Shown: piece by piece, positions 38,201 through 47,416 of the stretch
How positions within the stretch are numbered: position 1 is the stretch's first letter
How the letters are laid out: the number at the start of each line of letters is the position of its first letter
Source of the DNA: Caulobacteraceae bacterium
GTDB lineage: Bacteria; Pseudomonadota; Alphaproteobacteria; Caulobacterales; Caulobacteraceae
Length of the DNA: 61,980 bases
Assembly: GCA_025352085.1 (NCBI GenBank)
Contig: JANXUA010000112.1
Span: forward strand, 1-61,980
Reading direction: 5' to 3'
Position numbers and translations under genes: made by a program
Notes under the pieces: generated by a model
The model's input: the letters and a program-made list of their open reading frames with translations, nothing else
Databases searched by the model: none
Told to the model about the DNA's origin: nothing

Positions 38201-40215
38201 GGTCGGGCGTGGTGAAGACGGGTCTCGACGGCCGCGCCACGGTCAAGCTGCCGCCGGGCGATTTCAACGGCCAGTTGCGCATCATGGCGGTGGCGTGGAC
38301 CGAAAAGGCGGTCGGGTCCGCCTCCCAGGCCATGACCGTGCGCGAGCCGGTGGTCGCCGATCTCAACCTGCCGCGCTTTTTGGCGCCCGGCGACACGCCG
38401 ATGGCCACACTCGAACTGCACAATCTCGAGGGGAAGGCCGGCGACTACGCCGTCCAGACCGGCGCCGGCGGCGGGCTGTGGGCGGTATTCAAGAAGACTC
38501 TGCACCTGATCGTCGGTCAGCGAATTGCTCAATTGTTCGCCTTCGCCGCCCCGACCCACACCGGGATCAGCAAGGTGGGCTTTCAGGTGAGCGGCCCCGG
38601 CTTCGCGACCGCCAAATCCTATGAAATTCAGACCCGCCTCGGCTGGGGGCCGATCACCCGGACGACCACGCAGCTGCAGCGTCCGGGCGAGGCGTTCACG
38701 CCCCCCGCCGCCCTGCTGGCCAGGCTAGCGGCCGGTGACGTCAATCTGCAGGTCAGCTATTCGCCGTTCCAGGGTTTCGATCCCGCGGCCGTGGCTTTGG
38801 CGCTGTCGCGCTATCCCTATGGTTGCACCGAGCAGCTGACCTCGGTGGGCTATCCCCTCTTGTATTCCGACGAACTGGGCGGCGATCCGGTGGCGAAGCG
38901 GGCCCTGGCCGACGCAGTCGGCAAGCTCCTGGACCGACAGAGCCTGGACGGCGCCTTTGGCCTGTGGCGGGTCGGCGACGGCGAGGCCGATCCGTGGCTG
39001 GGCGCCTACGCCGCCGATTTCCTGTGGGAGGCCAAGACGCGCGGCGCGCCGGTCACCGATGAGGCCATGGGCCGTTCGCTGGCCGCCCTGCGCCAGATCA
39101 GCCGACCGGACGGCTTCGCGTCGGTCTCCTACAAGATGAGCTATGACGCTGGCCCCGGACTCGCCAAGGCCGAGGCCGACGCCATGACCAAACGCCTGCG
39201 CTCGCGCGCCTCGGCGTACGCCCTCTATGTCCTGGCCAAGGCCGGGAAGGGCGATTTGCCGCGCCTGCGCTGGTGGCACGACGTGCAGATGAAGGACGAA
39301 AAATCGCCCCTCGCCATGGCGCAGGTCGGCGCCGGTCTCGCGGCCATGGGCGATCACGCCCGCGCCCGCTCGGCGCTGCATCAAGCGGCGGCGGCGTTGG
39401 GCTACAAGGACGCCAACGATTGGTATCAGAGCCCGCTGCGCGATCTCGCCGGTGTCATCGCCCTCAGCTATCAGGCCAGCGAAGTCGATATCGCCCGCAG
39501 CCTGCAAGGGCGCCTGGAGGGCGCGGTCAAAAACCCCGACCAGCTCAACACCCAGGAAGAGGCGCGCCTGCTCGAAGCGGCGCATTACATGCTGCGCGCC
39601 GCCGGTCCGATGCGCGTCACCGCGACCGGCGTGGTTCCCTTGGCGCGGGTCGGCGGGGCGCCGCGCTGGGCGGTCGGTCGCCTCGTCGACGCGCGCTTCG
39701 TCAATGCCGGAACCGGCGCGCTGTGGCGGACGGTGACGGTGCGCGGCACGCCGTTGGCCGCGCCGGGCGCCTCGGCGAACGGCCTCACGGTGGCCAAGAC
39801 GTTCTACAACCTCTCCGGGGCCCCAGTGAATCTGGCCGCCGTCCGTCAGGGCGACCGGATCATCGTGCGCATTTCGGGAAGCTCCGGGCAGGGGCGCACC
39901 ACACCCCTGGCGATCAACGACGCCCTGCCGGCCGGTTTTGAGATCGAGTCGACCCTGAACCCCGCGGACACGACCGACGGTCCCTTCAAATTCCTCGGCA
40001 AGCTAACCACCGCCAGCGCTCAGGAAAGCCGCGACGACCGCTATGTCGCGACGCTTTCGCTGCCGGGAAACCAGCCGTTCGCCTTCGCCTACATCGCTCG
40101 GGCCGTCACCCCCGGCGGATTCTTCCTGCCCGGCGCCGAGGTGTTCGACATGTACCATCCGGCGATTTCAGCACGCACCGCCGCCGGCCGGCTGGCGATC
40201 ACGCCGGCGGGGTGA
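35269..40215 (+). CDS. Bacterial alpha-2-macroglobulin family protein, YfhM type
   Basis: 1648 residues. Signal/anchor at the N-terminus (WAAGIACLSVGLGAGFLVA), then beta-rich macroglobulin domains (YSDRGIYRPGERVHLSALVRD is the MG2-like signature; VEDFTPQRLAVTA). The thioester CTEQ is intact (C1186, Q1189) in YPYGCTEQLTSVGYPLL, unlike many thioester-less bacterial homologues. A bait region, complement-like domain and C-terminal receptor-like domain should follow. Bacterial A2M traps invading proteases in the periplasm and is typically encoded beside pbpC, as here, so that envelope damage can be repaired. Confidence 0.92.
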   Translation: MNRLWAAGIACLSVGLGAGFLVAKVSDGAFGVRPVASSAAADSWSLFGHPRAAGAPRPGAPKPDGFAVWKTRLDTASGQPLACVELTRPLDPAKPYADYVLISPELDHKPAVTARGDEVCVGGIGFADRRITLLKGLPDKAGDTLADNADVEFAFGDKPPYVGFAGSGVILPRDESDGVGIETIYVKKLAIEVWRVPDRNLVRKTISAPSPTGEGQYADDYGDSTAEDEGRMVWKGVVAVNGDPAAKTTTVFPLGAVLKTMSPGGYLIKAKDASGGRDLVDKGGGDNQPAQARRWVMFTDMALTAYSGADSLDVVVRSLKTAKTLSGLRVALVARDGETLGETNADGSGRAEFAHALLAGEGGSAAKMIMAYGAQGDLAVLDLDRSPLDLSKQSAGGRDVSGALTGRAPGTAVDGYVYSDRGIYRPGERVHLSALVRDRSSRAIGDRKGYLLVKRPSGVEFRRYLFGDADGGAVVADVDLPRSAPRGHWTAELHIDGYDAPAGSLSFSVEDFTPQRLAVTATGRSAAPVVAGESRAVDVTARFLYGATGSGLKTQGEARLKVDPDPFPRFAGYEWGDQVKPFDEKFVELGSTVTDGAGHAGLTLAASAAGETADPLVAAVTASVFEPGGRPVRQGLALNVRTKPLYLGVKADTGDATGGRDTPVSLSMIAVDAAGHRIAAPGATYSLIRENWTYDWYQQDGRWQWRRTSHDVVIAKGVLDIAADAPARLSKRLGWGDYRVELTGPGGARTLRRFSAGWGAPSEDVEAPDQVRLSVDSNTHGQGDTLTVNIKGPYAGEAQIAVATDRVIDFKTARIGADGGAVRLKTSAAWGGGAYVMVTIVQPRDPGVTPQPRRALGLIWAPLDPKSRRLTVAIGTPVKIDSHAPVTVPIEVKGLGFGQSAFVTVAAVDEGILALTKYESPDPAKWYFGKRALTVEYRDDYGRLLDANLGAPAGVNFGGDELGAQGLTVTPVKTVALWSGVVKTGLDGRATVKLPPGDFNGQLRIMAVAWTEKAVGSASQAMTVREPVVADLNLPRFLAPGDTPMATLELHNLEGKAGDYAVQTGAGGGLWAVFKKTLHLIVGQRIAQLFAFAAPTHTGISKVGFQVSGPGFATAKSYEIQTRLGWGPITRTTTQLQRPGEAFTPPAALLARLAAGDVNLQVSYSPFQGFDPAAVALALSRYPYGCTEQLTSVGYPLLYSDELGGDPVAKRALADAVGKLLDRQSLDGAFGLWRVGDGEADPWLGAYAADFLWEAKTRGAPVTDEAMGRSLAALRQISRPDGFASVSYKMSYDAGPGLAKAEADAMTKRLRSRASAYALYVLAKAGKGDLPRLRWWHDVQMKDEKSPLAMAQVGAGLAAMGDHARARSALHQAAAALGYKDANDWYQSPLRDLAGVIALSYQASEVDIARSLQGRLEGAVKNPDQLNTQEEARLLEAAHYMLRAAGPMRVTATGVVPLARVGGAPRWAVGRLVDARFVNAGTGALWRTVTVRGTPLAAPGASANGLTVAKTFYNLSGAPVNLAAVRQGDRIIVRISGSSGQGRTTPLAINDALPAGFEIESTLNPADTTDGPFKFLGKLTTASAQESRDDRYVATLSLPGNQPFAFAYIARAVTPGGFFLPGAEVFDMYHPAISARTAAGRLAITPAG

Positions 40216-40240
40216 GAAAGATGCGGCTGCAAGCGTGGTT

Positions 40241-40394
40241 CGCCCCCTCCGTCTCGCGCAAGAGCGCGCGATCCACCTCCCCCGCCGCGCTGCGCTTGCA
40301 TGGGAGGAGCGATAATAATGCTGCTCCTCCCCTGTCCCGAAGAGGACGGGGGAGGTGGCGCGGCGCTCTCGTTTGCGCCGTGACGGAGGGGGCG
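40241..40394. repeat. Intergenic repeat family B, copy 1
   Basis: 154 bases with inverted termini CGCCCCCTCCGTC / GACGGAGGGGGCG and internal CACCTCCCCC...GGGGGAGGTGG arms, so the whole element can fold as a long hairpin. It fills the gap between the A2M gene and pbpC. The second copy at 56824-56987 has its inner part inverted. Confidence 0.78.
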
Positions 40395-40414
40395 AACGGC
40401 ATCGCCGGCAGAGC

Positions 40415-42448
40415 GTGATTCCCCGTATCGTCCGTGCACTGATCGCGCTCCTCGCGCTCGAAACCGCGCTTCTCACCCTCGATACGCTCTTTCCTCCGGA
40501 CCTGACGCGCGGCGAGCGATCTTCGCCGGTCGTGCTCGACCGTCACGGCGCCTGGCTGCGCGCCCTGCCGGTGGAGAACGGACGCTGGCGCATCCGCGCC
40601 GATCTTGACCGCATCGATCCGATCTATCTTGAGCGCCTCACGCGGATGGAGGATGGGCGGTTTGGCTGGCATGTCGGCGTGGACCCCATCGCGGTCGTCC
40701 GCGCGGTCGCCTCGGCGGCGGTTCATGGGCGCGTCACCTCGGGCGCCTCGACCCTGACCATGCAGACCGCGCGTCTGCTGGCGCCGCACCGCCGCAGCCT
40801 TGGCGACAAGGTCGTCGAAATGATCCGCGCCGTGCAGTTGGAGGCGCGCTATTCCAAGCCGCAGATCCTCGCCCTCTATCTGACCCTTGCCCCCTACGGC
40901 GGCAATCTGGAGGGCGTTCGCGCCGCCAGCCTGGCCTATTTCGGCCATGAGCCGAGCGCGCTGACCGACGGCGAGCAGGCCCTGCTGATCGCCATGCCGC
41001 AATCGCCCGAGGCGCGGCGGCCCGACCGTCGGCCAGGCGCGGCGCGCGCGGCGCGCGCGCGGGTGCTGGGGCGGATGGCGCGTAGCGGTCTGATCGAACC
41101 GGCGGCGGCGCGCGAGGCGATGGCCGAGGCCCTGCCCACCCGCGCGCCCTTCCCGGCGCTGGCCTGGCACGCCGCCGGGCAACTGGCTCGCGCGGCGCCC
41201 GCCGATCAGGCCTCGGTGGTCAGCACGCTCGACGCCGATCTGCAATCGCGCCTGGAACCCATGGCCGCCGCGGCCGCGCGGAGCCAGGGCGACAAGACCG
41301 TCGTCGCCGTCCTGGTGGTGGAGATCAAGAACCGCGCGGTGCGCGCCGCCATCGGCTCGGGCGGCCTGGGTCGACCGGGCGGCTGGATCGACATGACCCG
41401 CGCCCTTCGCTCGCCGGGCTCGGCGCTCAAGCCGTTGATCTACGCCTTCGCCTTCGACGATGGTCTGGCCGCCCCCGACACCCAGATCGACGACGCGCCG
41501 CGCCGGTTCGTCGACTATCAACCCGAGGATTTCGACCGCACCTTCCATGGCAAGGTGACCGCGCGCGAGGCGTTGATCTATTCGCTCAATGTTCCCGCCG
41601 TCACACTTCTGGGCAAGATCGGCGCGCCGGCCTTCGAGGCGCGGCTACAGGCGATGGGGGTGAAGCTGGTGCGCCCGAAGGCCGCGTTCAGCGACGCGGG
41701 CCTGGCCCTGGCCCTGGGCGGCGAGGGCATGTCCCTGCGCGATCTGGCCTTGCTCTACGCGGCGCTGGGAGATGACGGTGTGGTCAAGCCGCTGACGTGG
41801 ACCGAAGCCGACGCCGCGCGGATTGAACAATCGCCCGGGCGACGTCTTCTGCGACCGGCCGCCGCGACCCAGGTGCTCGACATCCTGCGCGAAGGGCCGG
41901 CGCCGAAAGGCCGCATCCCCGCCGCTCTCACCCAAGGCGGGCCGGGTCTGGCGTTCAAGACCGGCACATCCTACGCCTTTCGCGACGCGGTCGCCGTCGG
42001 CGTGGTCGGCGGCTATGTCATCGCGGTGTGGACGGGCCGGGCCGACGGCGGCGCGCGCGACGGCCTGACCGGGCGCGAAGCGGCCCTGCCGCTTCTCTTT
42101 GACGTCGCCGATCAAGTCGGCGCGCCACACGCGGCGCCGCATCCGCTTGGACCCAAGGGCGCCCCGAGCGCGCTCACCACTCTTGAGACCGACGCCCCCG
42201 GCCCGCGGCTGATTTTCCCGCCCAACGGCGCGACGGTGATGGCCGATGGCTTTGGCCCCGCGGCGCGTGGCCTGACCCTGGCGGCGCGCGGCGATCATCT
42301 CGACTGGTACGTCGACGGCGCCTTGATTGCGCCCGATCCGGTCAGCGGCCAGGCCGTCTGGCGCCCGTCGGGGCCCGGCTTCTTCCACGTCGTCGTGGTC
42401 GATGGAGACGGCCGCCGGGCGCACGCGCGGGTGCGGGTCAAAGGGTGA
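40415..42448 (+). CDS. pbpC: Bifunctional penicillin-binding protein 1C (PbpC)
   Basis: 677 residues from GTG 40415. One N-terminal helix, then the GT51 glycosyltransferase domain (RMEDGRFGWHVG with catalytic E79), the transpeptidase domain with SPGSALKP (S336 and K339), YSLNVPAVTL and KTGTS, and a C-terminal BiPBP domain (LIFPPNGATV). Builds or repairs peptidoglycan at the outer face of the inner membrane. The frame is open 20 codons upstream, but those codons come from repeat family B and contain no signal, so the GTG is preferred. The pair A2M-pbpC is conserved in many proteobacteria. Confidence 0.93.
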   Translation: MIPRIVRALIALLALETALLTLDTLFPPDLTRGERSSPVVLDRHGAWLRALPVENGRWRIRADLDRIDPIYLERLTRMEDGRFGWHVGVDPIAVVRAVASAAVHGRVTSGASTLTMQTARLLAPHRRSLGDKVVEMIRAVQLEARYSKPQILALYLTLAPYGGNLEGVRAASLAYFGHEPSALTDGEQALLIAMPQSPEARRPDRRPGAARAARARVLGRMARSGLIEPAAAREAMAEALPTRAPFPALAWHAAGQLARAAPADQASVVSTLDADLQSRLEPMAAAAARSQGDKTVVAVLVVEIKNRAVRAAIGSGGLGRPGGWIDMTRALRSPGSALKPLIYAFAFDDGLAAPDTQIDDAPRRFVDYQPEDFDRTFHGKVTAREALIYSLNVPAVTLLGKIGAPAFEARLQAMGVKLVRPKAAFSDAGLALALGGEGMSLRDLALLYAALGDDGVVKPLTWTEADAARIEQSPGRRLLRPAAATQVLDILREGPAPKGRIPAALTQGGPGLAFKTGTSYAFRDAVAVGVVGGYVIAVWTGRADGGARDGLTGREAALPLLFDVADQVGAPHAAPHPLGPKGAPSALTTLETDAPGPRLIFPPNGATVMADGFGPAARGLTLAARGDHLDWYVDGALIAPDPVSGQAVWRPSGPGFFHVVVVDGDGRRAHARVRVKG

Positions 42449-42466
42449 TTTTAGACCTTTACGCCG

Positions 42467-42596
42467 CCCTCCCCTTTGTGGGGAGGGCGACTCGCGGAGC
42501 GAGCGGGGTGGGGCCTTATCCATACCCCGGCCAGACTTCCCCACCCCGGACTAGGCTTCGCTCCGTCTCGACCCTCCCCATTTCGGGGGAGGGAGG
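42467..42596. repeat. Intergenic repeat family A, copy 2 (inverted)
   Basis: 130 bases with ends CCTCCCCTTTGTGGGGAGGG and CCTCCCCATTTCGGGGGAGGG. The inner parts match the other two copies only in the reverse orientation. It lies between the convergent pbpC and LLM oxidoreductase genes, where it may form a bidirectional termination hairpin. Confidence 0.75.
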
Positions 42597-42615
42597 AAAT
42601 ATGCCGTTTGTCGCC

Positions 42616-43848
42616 CTACCCCGCCTTTTCCTTCTGCAAATCCGGCGCATGCCCCGCCGGCATGGCGGTCGCGCCGGCCAGGGTGACCTTGAGCGCCTCG
42701 GCGGCGCGGTCGTTGTCCATGATTTTCTTCATAATCGCCTCGCCGGCGCGATCGAACGACTCGCGGTGCTCGATGACGTATTGTCGCGAGGAGCGATAGC
42801 CTTCGAGCAGGCCGTTGATCTCGGGGATGACGTGGCGGGCGACGAGGTCCCAGCTCCGCCCGGTGTTTTCGCGGTTGGCCCAGTCGTGGGCGAAGCCGAT
42901 CACCGTGCCGAAGCCGCCGCTGACCTCCATCAGATCGCGGATTGCCTTGATAAGGTCGTCCGGCGTGCCGACCACCCCGGCGGCCCCCTCGGCGAAGGCC
43001 GTCTGATCGACCGCGTCGTCCGGGCTGGCGAACGGCAGGGCGCCGGGCCGCATCAGGGTGCCGACATTGTATTCATTGTGCCACCGCATCAGGCCCTCGC
43101 CGGCCTGGGCGCGGGCCTCGGCGCGGGTTTCGGCGACGTGCCAGGCCATGACCACACGCCAGTTCTTGCGATCGACCGTGCGCCCGGCCTTGGCGGCGGC
43201 TTCCTCGGCGAAGCTCCACTGAGTGGGCAGGGCCATCAGGCCGGCGGTGGACATCGAGCCGATCGACAAAACCCCGGCGCCGTATTTTCCGGCCAGGGTC
43301 ATGCCCGACGGGCTGACCTGCGAAGCGACCGCGAACGGCAGATCTTCCTGCAGCGGGAACAGTTGCAGGCGGGCGTCGCGCAGGGTGAACCAGTCGCTTT
43401 CGTGGGTCACGCGCTCGCCGGCGAACAGGCGCTTGATCACGCCGATGGCCTCGTCCTGGCGGTCACGCTGAACCATCGGGTCGATGCCCAGCGTGTAGGC
43501 GTCCGACGGCAGGGCCCCCGGCCCGGAGCCGAAGATCACCCGTCCGCCGGTCATGTGGTCCAGTTGGACGATCCGCTGGGCGACGTTGAACGGATGGTGA
43601 TAGGGCAGCGACACCACCCCGGTGCCGAGCCGAATGCGGTGCGTGCGCTCTCCGGCGGCGGCGAGGAACATTTCCGGCGAGGCGATCACCTCCCAGCCGG
43701 TGGAGTGATGCTCGCCGCACCAGAATTCGTCATAGCCCAGGGCGTCGAGTTGGGCGGCGAAATCCAGATCGCCGCGAAATTGGAGCATGGGATGCTCGCC
43801 GATCGGATGGTGGGGGGCGAGAAAGGCTCCAAATTTCATTCGCGACAT
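42616..43848 (-). CDS. Luciferase-like (LLM-class) flavin-dependent monooxygenase
   Basis: 410 residues. An F420/FMN-dependent TIM-barrel fold is indicated by KFGAFLAPHHP, YDEFWCGEHHSTG, RLGTGVVSLPYHHPF, VIFGSGPGA and GVVGTPDDLIKA. CGGAGGATC sits upstream of ATG 43848. Members oxidise alkanes, terpenes or sulfonates, or are F420-linked reductases; the length and motifs suit the terpene/alkane-like branch, but the substrate is not known. Divergent from the MATE transporter gene. Confidence 0.85.
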   Translation of the reverse strand: MSRMKFGAFLAPHHPIGEHPMLQFRGDLDFAAQLDALGYDEFWCGEHHSTGWEVIASPEMFLAAAGERTHRIRLGTGVVSLPYHHPFNVAQRIVQLDHMTGGRVIFGSGPGALPSDAYTLGIDPMVQRDRQDEAIGVIKRLFAGERVTHESDWFTLRDARLQLFPLQEDLPFAVASQVSPSGMTLAGKYGAGVLSIGSMSTAGLMALPTQWSFAEEAAAKAGRTVDRKNWRVVMAWHVAETRAEARAQAGEGLMRWHNEYNVGTLMRPGALPFASPDDAVDQTAFAEGAAGVVGTPDDLIKAIRDLMEVSGGFGTVIGFAHDWANRENTGRSWDLVARHVIPEINGLLEGYRSSRQYVIEHRESFDRAGEAIMKKIMDNDRAAEALKVTLAGATAMPAGHAPDLQKEKAG

Positions 43849-43997
43849 GACGATCCTCCGTTGATTGAGCCAGCATGGCCTGCCCGCGCGGAGATTTCAA
43901 ACATTTGTTCGAGGCTGCTGACCAATGCGGCGGAATTCCGGCGCGCCCAGGATCAAATCAGCTTGACCACGCCCACGGCGCACCGCAGTGCGGCGCG

Positions 43998-45338
43998 ATG
44001 AGCGAGACCGTCACCCTCCCCGCGCCGGCCCTCAACCGCGCCATATTGGCCATCGCCCTGCCGTCGATGGCGACCAATGTCGCCACCGCCCTGTTCGGCC
44101 TGGCCGACATGTGGGTGATCGGGCGCCTCGGCGACGCGGCCGCTCAGGGCGGGGTGGAAGTTGGCGCCAAGCTCCTGATGACCGTGCTGATCGTGTTCAA
44201 CTTCCTGCGCTCGGGCACCGTCGCCCTGACCGCCCAGGCGGCGGGGCGGGACGACGAAGCCGGCCAGGCCGCCACTCTGGTGCGGGGCGTCGCCGCGGCC
44301 CTCGCCATTGGCGTCGTACTTTTGCTGGCCAAGGCCGCTGTCATCGAGTTGGGGCTGCGGATGCTCGGCGCGGGCGCGTCGGTGACCGCCCTGGCGCGGA
44401 CCTATGTCGGCATTCGTTATTGGGGTGGCGTCGCCTGGCTGGTCAACGCGGTGCTGGTCGGTTGGCTGATCGGGCGGCGGCGGATGCGCATGGTCCTGGC
44501 GGTCGAGGTGGCGGCGAACCTCGTCCACGTCGGGCTCGATCTCACCCTGGTGCTGGCCTTCCATCTCGGCGTCGCCGGGGTCGCCTTCGCCACCCTGTCG
44601 TCGGAGACCCTCAAGCTGGTGGCGCTCGTCGTGATGATCGCCCGCGAGGCGCCCGCCCGCCGCGCTCTGGGCCTGATCCGAGCGCGGACCACCTGGCGGG
44701 CGGAAGAGCTGGTCGCCCTGTTTCGCCTCAACCGCGATCTCTTGGGCCGCACCGCCCTTTTGATGACTGCAACCGTGCTGCTGACCCGCGCCGGGGCCCG
44801 TCAGGGCGCCGTCATCCTGGCCGCCAACGCCATCCTCTACCAGCTCTTCATGCTTTCGGCCCTGCTGCTCGACGGGTTCGAGAGCGCCGCTCAGGTGCTG
44901 TGCGGCGAGGCTCTCGGCGCGCGCGACCGCATCGGCTTTGGCCGGGTGGTGCGCGCGACATTGGCCTGGGCCGGCCTCGGCGCGGTCGTCGTCACGGTGG
45001 TTTACGGCCTGTTCGGCGCGCGCCTGGCCGCCGGTTTCAGCACCGACCCCGCCGTGATCGCAACCACCAGGACCTATGCCGTATGGGTGATCGCGCTGCC
45101 GCTGGCGGGCGTCGCGTCGTTTGTGTTTGACGGCGTGTTCATCGGATCGAGTTGGACCCGCGCCATGCTGATCAGCATGGCCGGCGCCCTGGCGGTGTTC
45201 GTGATCGGCCTGACCGCGTTCGCGCCGCTGGGAAATCACGGCCTCTGGCTCGCCTTCACCCTGTTCTTTATCGCCCGCGCGGTTGGACAGATGTGGATGG
45301 CGCCGGGGTTGACCCGACGCAGTTTCGTCCGCTCTTAG
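43998..45338 (+). CDS. MATE-family efflux transporter (DinF-like)
   Basis: 446 residues with about 12 helices. The start LPAPALNRAILAIALPSMATNVATAL, the LFGLADMWVIGRLGD segment and VALTAQAAGRDDEAG are MATE signatures, as is the mirrored second half (ANAILYQLFMLSALLLDGFESAAQVLCGEALG). ATG at 43998 begins the conserved region; the open frame continuing back to 43875 is less likely. Expected to export cationic compounds or act as a DinF-type exporter in exchange for Na+ or H+. Confidence 0.9.
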   Translation: MSETVTLPAPALNRAILAIALPSMATNVATALFGLADMWVIGRLGDAAAQGGVEVGAKLLMTVLIVFNFLRSGTVALTAQAAGRDDEAGQAATLVRGVAAALAIGVVLLLAKAAVIELGLRMLGAGASVTALARTYVGIRYWGGVAWLVNAVLVGWLIGRRRMRMVLAVEVAANLVHVGLDLTLVLAFHLGVAGVAFATLSSETLKLVALVVMIAREAPARRALGLIRARTTWRAEELVALFRLNRDLLGRTALLMTATVLLTRAGARQGAVILAANAILYQLFMLSALLLDGFESAAQVLCGEALGARDRIGFGRVVRATLAWAGLGAVVVTVVYGLFGARLAAGFSTDPAVIATTRTYAVWVIALPLAGVASFVFDGVFIGSSWTRAMLISMAGALAVFVIGLTAFAPLGNHGLWLAFTLFFIARAVGQMWMAPGLTRRSFVRS

Positions 45339-45398
45339 CGGTCCACAACGCGCGCCGTCACCGGCGCCGCGCGCCCGTCACAGTTGAGGAAACCACCG

Positions 45399-46322
45399 AT
45401 GGCCGCCGAACCAGAGTTCATCCTGCATCACTATGACACCTCGCCGTTTTCCGAGAAGGCGCGGTTGATGTTCGGGCTGAAATCACTGGCCTGGCGTTCG
45501 GTGCTCACACCCAACATGATGCCCAAGCCGGACCTCATCCCTCTCACCGGCGGTTATCGCCGGGCGCCGGTGATGCAGATCGGCGCCGACGTCTTCTGCG
45601 ACAGCCAGGTGATCCTGGCCGAGATCGAGCGCCGGGCGCCGGGCCCCGGGCGCCTTCGCGGCGTCGATCGGATGGTCAATCTTTGGGCGGATCGATTGTT
45701 CTTCCAGGCCTCGGTCGCGGTGATCTTCGGCGAATTGGGCGACAGCGTGCCGGCCGATTTCGTCAAGGATCGGGAAAAGCTTTCCGGCGGATCCTTCAAC
45801 GTCGCGGCGATGAAGGCCGCCGCCGTCCCCATGCGCGGCCAGTGGCGGGCCCACGCCGCCTGGATCGAGAGCGCCCTGGCCGCACGCGGCGACTTCCTCG
45901 CCGGCGAGGCGCCGAGCTTGATCGACATCGCCGCACACATGAATGTGTGGTTCCTGAGCCGGTTCACCCCGCACATCGCCGGCCCCCTGCTGGCCGGCCT
46001 CGATCGCGTGACCGCCTGGCGGGATCGTCTTGACGCCGTCGGTCACGGTCGACGCGAGGAAATGACCGGCGCGGAGGCCCTGGCCATCGCGCACGCCGCC
46101 GAACCCGATCATTTCACCCCCCACGACGACGCCGACCCGTCCGGCCTGGCGCCCGGCGCGGTGGTGGTGGTGATGGCCGATGATTATGGCCGCGACCCGA
46201 TCAACGGTGTCCTGGTGGCGGCGAACAGCGACCGCGTGGTCATCGAGCGCATCACCCCCGACCTTGGCCGCCTGCAGCTGCACTTTCCACGCGTGGGCTA
46301 TGTTTTGGCGGCGGCGGGCTAG
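45399..46322 (+). CDS. Glutathione S-transferase family protein
   Basis: 307 residues from ATG 45399, with GAGGAAA seven bases upstream. N-terminal thioredoxin-like domain (FILHHYDTSPFSEKARLMFGLK; serine in SPFSEK as the likely catalytic residue; RRAPVMQIG and CDSQVILAEIERR as glutathione-site features) and a helical C-terminal domain (GEAPSLIDIAAHMNVWFLSRF). The last 80 or so residues (PGAVVVVMADDYGRDPINGVL) exceed the usual GST length and may be an added C-terminal domain. Follows the MATE gene by 60 bases on the same strand. Confidence 0.82.
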   Translation: MAAEPEFILHHYDTSPFSEKARLMFGLKSLAWRSVLTPNMMPKPDLIPLTGGYRRAPVMQIGADVFCDSQVILAEIERRAPGPGRLRGVDRMVNLWADRLFFQASVAVIFGELGDSVPADFVKDREKLSGGSFNVAAMKAAAVPMRGQWRAHAAWIESALAARGDFLAGEAPSLIDIAAHMNVWFLSRFTPHIAGPLLAGLDRVTAWRDRLDAVGHGRREEMTGAEALAIAHAAEPDHFTPHDDADPSGLAPGAVVVVMADDYGRDPINGVLVAANSDRVVIERITPDLGRLQLHFPRVGYVLAAAG

Positions 46323-46329
46323 CTTCGGT

Positions 46330-47412
46330 CTAGCCGGCCAGCCCGGTCAGAGCCTGCCGCACGGCGATCAGGGACTGACCCGCCACCATGCCCTTCCAGT
46401 CATCGGCGTCGCCGTAGAAAGCGTCGCGCATCTGGGTCTTGATCGCCCGGCCCTGCGGCGAGCCGAGATCGCCGTGGGCGTGCAGCCAGGCGTCGGCGCG
46501 CAGGGCCAGCAGCACCTCCATGACCGTATGGGTGCCGAACTCCAGGGCCACGCCGGTCACCTCGGCGTGGCCGAGCAGCTTGGGCGCGGCCGCCAGCCCG
46601 TCGCCGCTGATATCGGCTGACGTCGAGCTCCCGCTCGACGGCGAGGTGATCGCCCCGCCGAACCAGGCCCTGGCGCGGGCGAATCCGGGGCTGCTCATCA
46701 CATCGGTGACGATCTGTTCGCCAAAGCCCCACGGCCCCAGACCGGTGTGATAGTCGATGACGCCGATCTTGCCCGCGCCGCCAAGATGGCCCTCAAAGAT
46801 CGCCGTCTGCGTGCGCCGCGACCAGGTCGGCGCGTCGCCGCCATAGAACACGCCCTGGGCATGGTGATATTGCCCGCCACTGATCGCTTGCTGCAGGGCC
46901 ATGAACCCGTGTTCGGCGGCATAGGCGCCGAGCGTATGCGCGGTGCGGGTCTGCGCCTCGTCGGACCACTCGGACGGACAGATGGCGTCGGCGAGGACCT
47001 GGTAGCCGGGATTGCCGGGGAGCGGGGCGGTAAAGTCGATCCAGTTGCGATTGAGGTCGACGTTCTCGTTGGTCACCCGCCGCAACCAGGCGAAACCATA
47101 CGGATTGATGGCGTGGATCATCAGCACCGCGACGCCGGCCGGCAGGCGCCCCGCCTCGCCGCGCCGCAGCCAGTCGACCTGGGCGCCCGAGCCGCAGAAG
47201 CCCTCGACGCCGTGGGTGGCGGAGATCATCACCAGGACCCGCTCGGCCGCGCGCGGACCAAACCAGGCGATGTCGGTCGCCAACGCCCCGCCATCCGGAC
47301 CACGCTCGGGGTGAACGATGGCGTCGAGCGCCCCGCCGGTGGCGCGCGCCGCCGCGAGAAATTTGGTCCGGGCCTGTTGGTAGTCGGCGCTGAAACTGTC
47401 GGCGCTGTTCAT
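46330..47412 (-). CDS. DUF2817 / M14-like zinc metallopeptidase
   Basis: 360 residues. ATHGVEGFCGSGAQ contains H67 and E70 as metal ligands, NVDLNRNW the substrate-binding arginine, and DYHTGLGPWG the third ligand H222; EFGTHT holds the likely catalytic glutamate. These positions match the M14 carboxypeptidase fold as found in DUF2817. No signal peptide, so cytoplasmic. Last gene of a four-gene operon with an iminopeptidase-like hydrolase and an MHS transporter, suggesting a role in small peptide or amide breakdown. Confidence 0.82.
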   Translation of the reverse strand: MNSADSFSADYQQARTKFLAAARATGGALDAIVHPERGPDGGALATDIAWFGPRAAERVLVMISATHGVEGFCGSGAQVDWLRRGEAGRLPAGVAVLMIHAINPYGFAWLRRVTNENVDLNRNWIDFTAPLPGNPGYQVLADAICPSEWSDEAQTRTAHTLGAYAAEHGFMALQQAISGGQYHHAQGVFYGGDAPTWSRRTQTAIFEGHLGGAGKIGVIDYHTGLGPWGFGEQIVTDVMSSPGFARARAWFGGAITSPSSGSSTSADISGDGLAAAPKLLGHAEVTGVALEFGTHTVMEVLLALRADAWLHAHGDLGSPQGRAIKTQMRDAFYGDADDWKGMVAGQSLIAVRQALTGLAG

Positions 47413-47416
47413 GGCT

